From Citrus sinensis (lineage: Eukaryota > Streptophyta > Magnoliopsida > Sapindales > Rutaceae): DNA of 64,000 nt. Position 1 is the first letter of the stretch, and every line of letters starts with the position of its first letter. The notes beneath the pieces are model-generated. The model did no database searches and had not been told where the DNA came from. It saw only the letters and a program-made list of their open reading frames with translations. The stretch lies in the NCBI RefSeq assembly GCF_022201045.2, contig NC_068556.1, forward strand, positions 20,751,501 to 20,815,500, read 5' to 3'. Shown here one piece after another: positions 11,383 to 21,658 of the stretch. The translations under genes were made by a program, and so were the position numbers.

Positions 11383-13277
11383 TTAGAGGTTTGTGGACCA
11401 GTTGGCAGCACTCCCAACTCTTGGCATGCCGGTTTCTTTCTTAGTCTCAGCATCCACCTTGAAAGTTGAACCACAAACCTGACCTGAACTATCTACCCTT
11501 GGCACAGGCTTCAGCTCATTCATGGGGTGCTCGAAGCTCCTCAATCCACCAGAAGATGTAAAGAAGCATGCTAAGAGAAACAACATCAGTGAAATGAGAA
11601 CTTCAGTGTGTAATGACAATGAGAAGCACAAAAAGTGGGTGGCAACAAATATGAAGAGATACAAGATATGAATTGATGTACACATTCACTACTATCTATG
11701 AATTAACATAATTTCATTTATATTTCGTATATACCTTTAGGGAATGGTGCAAAAGACTTCCCACAGCCCTTCTTCACAATCTCTACATCATCGGAAAGAA
11801 CAAGATGGCCTTCAGAATCAGTACCCCAGAAGAAGGGAACACTCCCATCAGCATCCTGCACAAAGTCAAAGTAAATTAAAAACTTGATCCAATAGTGATG
11901 CAATGCTGATGATCAGAATCCATGATAGAAGAGATCAACCAGGATAAAAAAAGCTACGAGGAATAGAGGACATTCTTATTACTCACAGAAGCTAAGAATG
12001 CGTTTTTCGAAGAGCTGTCATAGAGAATAAATGCAAACTTCCCTTGAATGTCTCTGACAACCTGATCGGCAGGATAAGGACCTCGATCCCTGAGAGTTCT
12101 GTAAGCCTCAATGACAATGATGACCTCATTTGCTGTTTTGTTTAGTCCATATTGCTGCTTCAGCAGAGCAACGTTCTCAATGTGGCCTTGGAACAAGCAG
12201 AAAATGTCATCCACAACCGCAAATAATCTGACAAGATTCAACAAAACACATATGAATACAAATCATTGCGTGCGGCAAAAATGAGATACTAGGATATAAA
12301 GAAAAAAAGCTTTGCAAATCCCCATTGAGTGGTAGAAAGGAAAACAGCAAACAGATGTCTTTTTGAAAGATTAATCAAACCCAAAATCCATTAAATGCTT
12401 AGACACGGCCACTAAAAAACAAGAAACTCAAAAGCAACAAAGGAGTCAGTTTCGTTGTCCAATTAAAATGAAACCCTAGAGCGCTGCTTCCAAAATTGAA
12501 ATCTTCCCCAACGAAATGATTGATTGAATATTTCTGTTATATGGAACATCCAAACAAATAATAGACAAAACAGTTGAAATCACATAAATTAATACAACTA
12601 ATGGACACCATCATCTTTGTCTTTCTTAATAATATTAGTGAAAATAAATTAAATAGACGAGCAAATAGAACTACAAACAGACAAACAAACAAGCAGGATC
12701 TCTGGATTTGGACTATATGCCACCGTAACACCAAATCACCTCATAATTAAAAACAAATCAAACTTTTAATGCATTTCAACCGAAACAATTAATTTCAGGC
12801 ACCATCCAACAGTAACAAAAAGTACCAATTTTTCTTTCCTTTTCTTTTTCTTTTTCTTTTTAAATTCACAAAATCTCACCAAGATCCATAGAAGAAATTC
12901 AATTATGTATCATCAGACCACCAAAGAATAGTCCTTAAAAATGGGACATCAACATGTATCAAAAAGATAAAAGTGATCCAGATCGGATCATCATTCAACA
13001 ACCCAAAAACGAAAGACCAAGAAACAACGCAAGCAAGAAAAAAAAAATTGTTTAATGATGTGGGTATTAATGGTCACCTTGGCAAAAGAGGATTTTGCCT
13101 GTTAAGGGAGTAAGCAATGACGCCAGAAGAGCCAAGATTCACAGTGACAGAGCCAGGGTGAACAGAGCTAAAGTGGTTAGCCAATAGACCATTCTTCAGC
13201 GCGCAAGCAGACTCGGTCTGTGGACTCTGCAGAGCCTCTGGGGCTTTGGCCACCGATTTGTCAAACACTGCCAGCAT
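11383..13277 (-). CDS. AILP1-type aluminium-induced protein (YGL and LRDR motifs; stem-specific TSJT1-like)
   Basis: Four coding exons, 13277-13078, 12227-11987, 11855-11735 and 11570-11383, total 750 nt and 249 residues. The protein has the family signatures QQYGLNK and RTLRDRG, followed by GKFAFILYDS, FWGTDSEGHLVLSDD and the CFFTSSGGLRSFEHP segment near the C-terminus. These place it in the plant DUF3700 family, which has the fold of class II glutamine amidotransferases. It begins MLAVFDK and so lacks the Cys-2 nucleophile of true amidotransferases. Family members are soluble and respond to aluminium, wounding or sugar status; their biochemical role is not established. An upstream in-frame ATG (13328) exists, but the MLAVF start is the family one. 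Arabidopsis At3g22850 is, from memory, the match, in the same neighbourhood as DMC1. Confidence 0.95.
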
Positions 13278-13642
13278 TTTCTCTCCCTCACGATCGTTCT
13301 TCACTGGCCACGATAAAAAGAAAGACAAAAAGTTTTGATGCGTGCGCTCGATGGAAAAATGTCAAGCAGTTTTAACAGCAACCAATTGAGGTCGTTACAG
13401 GTATATATAGAAAATGCAGCCGGTGACTGAGTTAGATGAAATTCCTTTATACCCCTTGATTGTTGGTAGATTTGCAACTGTTTCACTAATATGTTGGTGG
13501 TAATATCTTCACATTATCATACCCTTTCTGTTATTTAGTTTTATTTGTGCAACCTTTTCTTTTTAATTGTCTTCCATTATCCTTGTTGATATTATATTCC
13601 AATATTCATTATGTCGGGTTTTAATACTTTCCTTCTTTTCTA
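13278..13642. other. AILP1 upstream region up to the Mutator-like element
   Basis: Probable leader and promoter of the minus-strand AILP1-type gene. The last nine bases (13634-13642, TCTTTTCTA) are the left copy of the target duplication of the transposon. No further gene is seen. Confidence 0.6.
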
Positions 13643-13984
13643 GGGAAATTTATAAAAATAATCATAAAATTTTTTATTTTTTCACAATTAATCTTTTTAA
13701 CTTTTTTCTTTCAATATTAGCCAAACACATACTTTTCTCTCCAAATTACCCTTCTTTACAAACCCTTCTTTACAAACCAAAAGCAACATTCTTTCTCTCT
13801 TTCGTCAAAAAAAGGCAGCTTCCACTCTTGAATCATCAATCAACGGCAACGGCAAAAGGCAACGATAAAAAGTGAAATTCGATCATAATTTATTCGGATC
13901 CAATACTAATCGGCATCAAATAGTGGTATGAGTTATTTTGTTGCTCGTGAGTTTGATTGAACTGCGGATGATTTCGTGGGTGAA

Positions 13985-14085
13985 TCTGGCGACAGGTTAT
14001 CTGTCGCACCAAAACTTGGAGCGACAGGCAGCCTTTCGCACCAAGTTTCGTGCGACAGTCAGCCTGTCGCACCAAAAGCCAGATT
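13985..14085. repeat. GCGACA motif cluster at the MULE left subterminus
   Basis: Within 100 bases the words CTGTCGCACC, GAGCGACAGGC, TTTCGCACC, GTGCGACAG and CTGTCGCACC follow one another in alternating orientation. A matching GGTGCGACAGC stands at 20211-20221 near the opposite end. The spacing and location just inside the ends suggest transposase-binding sites or foldback DNA; this is inference. Confidence 0.7.
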
Positions 14086-14149
14086 CATTATAATTAACTA
14101 TTAATTTGATAGGGCCGAAATAATTTATTTTTTTATAATTTCAGGCTTA

Positions 14150-16780
14150 ATGGATTCAGTTGTACTTGAATTGTGTTACGATGGTTGCTGGGAGACATTA
14201 GAGGATGGGCATATGGAGTATGTCAATGGTAAAAATAGAGTTTTTTTGGTTGGAAAAAATTATCTTTTTGATCAGTTATTGGCAAGAGCATACGATGTGT
14301 TACAAATTAATCCTAATGAATATAGTATCACAATGAAGACAACTTTGAGGTCTAGTAACACATTATATCGTGTATGTGCACTGCCCATGGATATATTTGA
14401 TGATGAAATGGTGAGGGTTGTGTTACATATGGCATCCGACGTAGCTAATTTTGGATGCGTTCCTATATTTGTTACCACATCACCTCGAGTTCCGAGTGGA
14501 AGTATTGAGCCACATGTCGATACAGAAACTTCGTTTAGAGCAAATATGTCTGGCCCCGATAATGAAGAAGAGGTATTGCCAAGGACAATATCACTGCAGC
14601 AATATTACTCTCCAATCCACGACAATTATGACAACATTGATAATGACGGCGTTACGTTACAGGATGTTGGAGCAACGATATTTTCAACGACGTCGTTGGA
14701 GCAACGGTATTCTCCGTATCACAATAATGATTTTCGGGACAATGATGATTTTCATGATGAGACAGAGGGGGATAATGTTTGTGCAGAACCTTCTAATAAT
14801 ATGAGGGGCACTCATTTCAATAATGATGGTGATGATGGAGGAGCCGGTCCTTCGAATGTTCCGTCGTTTCAGCATAAAGATGAGTGTGAAGACAATACTC
14901 CTGTGAATAACAGAGGCAATAGACCTATTCCAGCAATGGTTCGATCGAGAAGGAGAATTGACTCTCTCACAAGTCTTGCTCCAACTTTGCCTTCGAACAT
15001 GGTTGCTCCAAGTTTTGTTAACAGTTGTGACTCAGATGATATCAGTGTGGGTAAGCTATTTGCTGAGAAGAATGAGTTTATATTACAACTACGCAAGGTT
15101 GCCTTTCGGGATAAGTTTGATTTCAAGATTGCACGGTCTACTACGACACGTTTCGAGGCTCACTGTAGTTCAGAATCATGTAAATGGCGTATTCGAGCAA
15201 CTAGATGTTCGAACGAGGAAAATGTTCCTTGGGTGGTGCACAGAATTGATAATGTACACACTTGTCATAATGAGGTATTGGTTGCTGGACGTCATCAAGT
15301 CAGGAGCCAGGTTGTCGGTCATATTATCGCAGATAAATATATTCAAGACAAGAGAATTTATACTCCGAATGACATAAGAGCAGATATGCAACAAGAATAC
15401 GGTGTTCCGTTAACATACCAGCAGGCATATCGGGCAAGAGAAGTTGGTCTTGAAATAGTTCGAGGCAACCCTGCAGAGTCATACAACTTGCTCCCTAAAT
15501 ACTCTCACGTACTAACTGCAGCGAATGAGGGTACAGTCACTCACATCGAGCAGGATGGAGATGGTAATTTCTTGTACTATTTTGTAGCACTCGAATCTTC
15601 CATCAAGGGTTTTATGCAGTACATTCGGCCTGTCATTGCTGTAGATGGTATTCATCTCAAGGGGCTATATCGTGGAAGCATGTTCGTGGCAACATGTCTT
15701 GATGGTAACAATCAATTGTATCCGTTAGCCATTGGGATCATGGATTCAGAAAATATTGATGCTTGGGAATGGTTTATGATGAAGTTACACGGAGTGATTG
15801 GCGATAGACCTGAGTTGGTAATTATATCTGATCGATGCACTGCCATAAGAAGAGCCGTTCTTAAAGTATTTCAGAATGCAGCTCATGGAGTTTGTTTTTA
15901 CCACGTGAAAGGTAACATTAAGTCACAGTTTAGAATGTCAAAAGCTCTTTGGGATCAATTTGAGCCTGCCTTTATTAATGCAGCAAAAGCATATGGCCAC
16001 GAGGAATTTAAGAGACAACTTGAAGGGTTGTGGATGATCCACTCGGGTGCGGCTGACTACCTAAAAAATAATGTCGGTACGTGTAATTGGGCAAGGTCTC
16101 AGTTTGAAGGTAGGAGGTACAACATACTTACCACCAACATCGCAAAGAGTGTTAATTCTTTCGTGAGGGAACCCCGAAAATTTCCTGTTACTCATCTTGT
16201 TGATCACTTTAGGAAAACGCTGCAGCAATGGTTTTATGATAGAAAAATTGTGGCTGAATCAATGAGTACTCGGCTAACAACATGGGCAAATGAAATAGTC
16301 ACTGAGCGGAGAACTATGGCTGAAAGAATGATAGTTCGGCCGGTGTCTCCGCATCGATTTCAAGTTATAGGTGGTGGGCTTAAGGAAGGTTTGGTTGACT
16401 TGCAAAAGAAAACTTGCTCCTGCAGAGTATTTCAGCTTGATCAGCTAGTATGTGCTCATGCAATTGCGGCGTGTCTAACACACCGGGTGGATTATATTAA
16501 TCTTTGCTCGGACTTTTACACTACAGAATGGTTGGCGATGGCTTATGCACAACCAGTGGAGCCAGTTGGCGATGTGGTTGATTGAGAAGTTCCAGATGAA
16601 ATTCAGGAGATGCAAGTATACCCTCCAGTTGAGGCACCTCCACCTGGCCGTCGTAAAGAGCTCAGAATACCCTCGGCTGGCGAGGACGTTAACCGACGAA
16701 CTGTAAGATGCGGGCAGTGTCATGAACTGGGCCATAATCGCAAGCGGTGTAAGAATCACATTGCGTCGAATCGAAGTTAG
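14150..16780 (+). CDS. MuDR-type Mutator transposase, zinc knuckle cut off by one in-frame stop
   Basis: The main open frame is 811 residues (14150-16585). The first ~100 residues look like a plant MULE N-terminal PB1-like region. An acidic Asn/Asp-rich linker follows to about 290, then the MuDR DNA-binding zinc-finger region (about 300-380, with the C..C..H.H pattern ending VHTCHNE). The DDE core has AVDG near residue 498, ISDR near 561 and the CFYHVKGN motif. A SWIM zinc finger (CSCRVF...CAHAIAACL) lies near 755-780. The TGA at 16583-16585 ends this frame, but the same frame stays open for 64 more codons to the TAG at 16778-16780. That extension encodes a CCHC knuckle (CGQCHELGHNRKRC), which belongs to this transposase class. 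This copy is thus probably a slightly truncated protein. An acceptor-like TTTCAG lies just before the ATG, so a noncoding leader exon is possible. Confidence 0.9.
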
Positions 16781-16957
16781 TTGTATTGTTTCAATAATTC
16801 GTTGGTTAAAACTGTTATACTTTTTTAGTGTATTGTACACTTATATGTGAGTGTGATTTTTTTTTAATATTAAAATGTGAGCATTCAAATTATATAAACT
16901 TAAGTGCGCAAATTAAAATAAAAATTTATATTTCAACATTGAAATTACTACAACGGT

Positions 16958-19900
16958 TTACAATATAATATCGTCATTAAATATGTCAACCGCAATCTTT
17001 TTTCTAAAATACTCGACATGACTAGCGGTAAACTCTAATGTAAGCCCGAACATTAAATACATCGTAACCATCAATACAAAAACGCCGTAGTCGCCAGTTC
17101 CGCGCTCCTGTTGTGGCGCACTCCTAACTGCGATAACTTTCCAGGGGTCGGCACTTCGCAACTCAGGTCGGATGTTGTAGAACCCAACATATTCCAACCA
17201 TCGAGGGAAGATAACTTCAAGTGGCTTGAATTTCAACCTGTATCTTTTGTCGTCGCGGCATGTGAGTAATGAGTCATAAATCCAGACTTTGTTTTTCCAA
17301 AAGTCTACTCGTGCCAGTACCCAATGCTCGCCGTCCAAGTTAACAGGGATGAGTAACTGTATATAAAAATTCAAAAACATCTTCGTTATATATGAAATTG
17401 AAAAACAACTAAGAAAAATCGACAACTTGTATATGAAATGCAATAAACTACATACCATATCGACATCCGTCATCGATTTGGACATTGTGTGCTGTCGCCC
17501 ACAGAGATAGCTATTCAAGCGGTCTTCGAATTCTAATAAATCGACCGCACAATGGCCATTGTTCCATACCTGAGTCAAGAACACCTAATACATAGATAAC
17601 CAAAAAAATGCATTAATTAACAAAACTTAAAGACGATAAATAAAAAAAACATAAATAGTATTTATGTTCGTTATGTTGGCACGTTACCCAAAAAAATGTG
17701 TCGGTATGTGTGATACGTTGAAGTAAGGCATTCGGACACTGGCGTTGTTTCTCGCTAATCAAGCGAAAATACTCGTGATTATACTGTAAATAAACATAAA
17801 CATTACGATATAAAAGAAAATATTTATATACAAATCCACATTACTCAAAGCACTTCGAAAATATAATTACCTCATCGCCTAGCCATCCCATCGAAGTTAA
17901 ACCCAAAAGTATTTCAAAGAATGACCGCGGGTGCCAGACTCTCCGAACCACTGTCATATCACCAGCGAACCATCGATCAAACTCAGCAAACATACTAGAG
18001 TCCTCCAATCCTCTCAGTGGATTTATATCCACAGTCGTACTCATGTCAATCGCATGCTCCAAGATTTGGGGTCGACGCAAAGGCCAGACGTTCTGTCTTC
18101 GCCTGACTGGAGGAATCATGTAAGGACTGTTATAAACATACGACGGTATGTACGCGCGGCCAAATTTACTAACGCCAGGAGGCACCTCAGAGAACACATG
18201 CACGCTCTCCCCACTAACATCCCCGTAGAAACTATACAATGACGTGGGCGTAGACAAATTTTCATTGCCCACGTTAATATACACTTCATAGTCATCCGGG
18301 GACTGTCCATTCGGCAAGAAGAACATATTAAACAACTATCAAATTAAAAGTTAAACGAACATAATTATTAAATTTAAATTTGCTCACCGCATACGAGCGT
18401 GCAGTGGGAGAATCCTTATTTGAACGTTTAGAAAATGTGTCGATGAAGCCAACAACAGTTTCTTTAAAATCTTTTAATTATGACTTTATTTCATACACGT
18501 TACGATCAAGCTTATCCAGCCGTCGTCGTACGTAATCATTAAACTGCTTTGTCCTCGACTATTACAAAAGGAAAAAATAAATTTAAAATAACAATAAAAA
18601 AATAATAATTTATAAAGGAAAAATATCATATATTATTTATAACCTCAGAATCCCATGCGTCATCAGAGTTGTCTGTTTGCTGCTGGTGGTCATCAACAGC
18701 CACCTCATCCTCAAAAGTGTCATGACCCACCTCATCCTCAACCTCAAAAGTGTCATGACGCTGCTCTGGTATTGGGTTTGGTATGTCGTCACGATCGTCA
18801 TGCTCGTCTGATTGCCTTGTAACCGACGGCATCGCGTTGATTGAGGGTTGGTGCTGTATAAAGTATCATTTAAAATTAGTAAATGAAAAGTCAAAAATTT
18901 CGATTAACAAATTTTTAGTACTTAGAGTATACCGACCGTATGAACCCAGTCTGAAATGCTTGGCAAGTAATCATTCACAGAGAGCTAATATTTTCTGCTA
19001 CTCTCCTTTGAATTTGGCTCAAGAGTTTGTAAAACGTCCCCCTGCCATAAATTCAATTGAAAATTTTAAGTAAGTATACATTTCTTAAATTTAGTAAAGT
19101 TTAAAAAAATAAGTAATACATATTACTTACAAGACGAGATTCGTCGTTGAAGAACGAATAAACCTCCGCAAAGTTGATTCTCGAAGACGCCATGGGCTTC
19201 CATTGCAGAATGCGGGGAATCTTATTCTTCGTTTTGACGACCCATGTTAATGGCAACCCTCCGATTGCTACGTAAATCCAAGCCTACAACAACCAAAGTG
19301 AAAAATCAAATAAAACAACTATCAAATATTTAATACTATAAAACTTATTAATAAACCAAAAAAAAAGCACCTGAACCCCAGACGTAAAGCCGTAAAGATT
19401 GTATTTTTCAATATTATGATCTGGATTTTTCAACCGAGTCTTCTTAAATTTCTCGTCTTTCTCGAACAGTGCATTGTCAAGACTCTCGTAAATCATTTCC
19501 TACGACAATAGACCCCATGGACGCTTTCGGAAGTACTGGATATCATCAACTTGGTCAAGCCAATCGAAATTAATTTGACAGTGATTTTTTCTTGCATTTA
19601 GTACTCTGTCCGCAAAATAAAACAGCGCAATCTTTAATGCGTCCATATCGTCCATTTCCTCGAATTTCAACTCCTTAAATACTGCATCGAATTGCTTCAC
19701 ATTAATCTTACGATGCACCCCACCAAAATACGTATTCCATAGCCTCTGCTCCATTTCATCATTTTCTTGATTGGTATCAACACCAAATGAAAGTCCAGTA
19801 ACCAAGCACCATTCGACAATTGACAAGCGAATCAAATGCTTACCAATTTGAAACAATAACTGATCCTCACGGCTATCTTCTTCATGGGCCACTTGGCGCA

Positions 19901-20129
19901 ATAAAAGATTGTGCAAAATTACCCTATTAAATGAAAAACTTCGACACTCCAAGAAATGCCCAAATATATCCTTTTTGAACATACTCAACTGCCGCTTTGT
20001 TAATTTTTCCTCGATGGCTTTTACGACCGAAGATAACATACACATGCTCGAAATTCGACCAGGAAAGTGATCAGCATAACGAAAATACATCTTGCCTACT
20101 TCAATATCCGGTGATTCTGATTTCGTCAT
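16958..20129 (-). pseudogene. MULE-borne gene with DUF1985-like N-terminus and Ulp1/SENP (C48) protease domain; active-site Cys is Tyr
   Basis: Starts at the ATG at 20129. The first exon (to about 19500) encodes a DUF1985-like region of about 200 residues. Further exon-like pieces lie at 19496-19377, 19283-19135, 18853-18640 (acidic, with a repeated HDTFE.E/DEV segment), 18335-17855, about 17785-17690, and 17584-17455. The C48 domain ends in 17356-16958. The domain shows GEHWVL (catalytic His), IYDSL (Asp) and APQQ (oxyanion Gln), but the nucleophile block reads GTGDYGVFV where the family has DCGVFV: the codon at 17089-17087 is TAC instead of TGC/TGT. In addition a TAG (19502-19500) splits the DUF1985 frame, and the 19040-18990 piece ends in a stop. 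Ulp1 proteases process SUMO or deconjugate it; this copy should be inactive. The element-borne origin is shown by its position between the MULE ends. Confidence 0.8.
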
Positions 20130-20688
20130 GTATCTGTAATATTTATAAAATTATTACATTAAATTTACAGAAAAAAAAAATTGACTCGTTAAAAAAAAAA
20201 TCTAATTTTTGGTGCGACAGCAAGCCGTGCATGGGCGCGTGCGCGCCCTACCCCTCTCCCTCCCCACCCCCAAAATTAATCACTCCAAAATCGAAAACAA
20301 TACTCACAAACACCACCAACCACCACAAACATCATCACCACCACTATTATTCTCAAGCTATAACTATTATTATTCTAAAATCTCATTTTAAATTAATAAA
20401 AATAAGAAAAATAACTAACCTAAGTTTTGTTGAAGGTTGTAGATCGTAGATCGGATGCCGGTGAGAGATGGAGCCGCCGCCGACGAGGGTTGATGTCGCC
20501 GCCGATGATGGGAGTTGGATCGGTTTGGGAGAGATGAGTGAAAGGGAGTGTTGGGGGAGAGATGAGGGAGGGGTATTTTGGTCTCAAATATTGTTTTATG
20601 GCTAATGTTGATAGAAATATTTTTGGGGGGTTAAGATGAAAAAAAGCAAAATTTTTTTGATTATTACTGTAAATTTCCCTCTTTTCTA

Positions 20689-21658
20689 TCAATAAGTGTA
20701 AAATATTTTGGACCCTCCGATTTATTACCTAATTGGACAGCATTGCAGCCAGCCTCAAAGAATTGGGGGATTTTGGTGTATGAGCCAAAATTTTCATCAT
20801 CCCAAGTAGATTCAGGGACTGGGAGTGACAAATATCAAACCATCAGTGGACTTGCGAGCCATCTGATAAATAATGTACTAAACTATGTGTTCCTGTTTTC
20901 TGATACATCGTAATTCATGCACACAATCTTCGAGTAACTACCTATTTGTAATTACAATTTCAGAATTAAAATTATTCACAATAAAATTATTTAAAAGTTG
21001 GAGCTTATCCATAAGCCAGGTGATGGCGTGTCACGAAGTAGGTCGGTGGGAAACATATGAATGATACGCTTTTTGGTCAAATGAATCTAGGGAATGGCCA
21101 GTCAGCCTCCTGCTACGCGTTTGGGTATATAATTAGTTAAAATGAATCACCACGTGGAAACATTTTTCTTCATCTCTCTAGAAGTTTGCTGGACCTTTGT
21201 GGTTTTCTTAATTATCCAAATTGCTTTGATAAGCATAGATTTCTGTGACTTGAATTCTATAATCTCCAATGATGGTCACATTCGGAGTAAGTCATGAATT
21301 CAATTTTCTTTTATCAAATAACATATTAAATCAGCGCAAATGGAGCTTATGTTAACCTAAATGGAAATGAATATGTAAACGACCTCGGTTGCCTCACTGC
21401 TAAATTGCTCGCCGTAATCGTAGGCAGGATTCAATCTTCGTGAATCTCGCTCGGAGTTATACAAAGATAGGGTAAGAAAGTAACATAAAAAAAAAATTTA
21501 GCTAGTTCTTCACGTTCAAAATTCAAATCTATTGTGAAGTGCTGGAAATGAATAATATAAACCAACGCAGGGTGTAGTTTCCGCAGAATTCACACATTTT
21601 CCTGAACTTTAACATTCATCCTCTTGTTAATTAAACAGACAAATAACTATATGGTGCT
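20689..21658. other. Spacer between the MULE and the p24 gene
   Basis: About 970 bases of mixed, AT-rich sequence downstream of the p24 gene. The last 100 or so bases before 21659 are its likely 3' untranslated region. No open frame or repeat that I could support. Confidence 0.5.

Larger units (their letters stand above)
13643..20679. mobile_element. Full-length Mutator-like element (MULE) with transposase and Ulp1-like gene
   Basis: The ends are inverted: left GGGAAATTTATAAAAATAAT, right (inverted) GGGAAATTTACAGTAATAAT, with weaker similarity continuing for about 130 bases (for example ATTAGCCA on both arms). A perfect 9-bp direct repeat TCTTTTCTA borders the element (13634-13642 and 20680-20688); nine bases is the classic Mutator target duplication size. 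Inside are a MuDR-type transposase (plus strand, 14150-16780) and a multi-exon gene with a C48/Ulp1 protease domain (minus strand, 16958-20129), converging on each other. MULEs carrying Ulp1-like genes are known in plants (Kaonashi-type elements in Arabidopsis, Ulp1-bearing MULEs in melon). The intact target duplication suggests a fairly recent insertion; the diverged ends and coding defects suggest that this copy no longer moves by itself. Confidence 0.93.

Noticed and set aside
14272-15394. Minus-strand and alternate-frame open frames inside the transposase gene
   Set aside because: Shadow frames of the 811-residue transposase.
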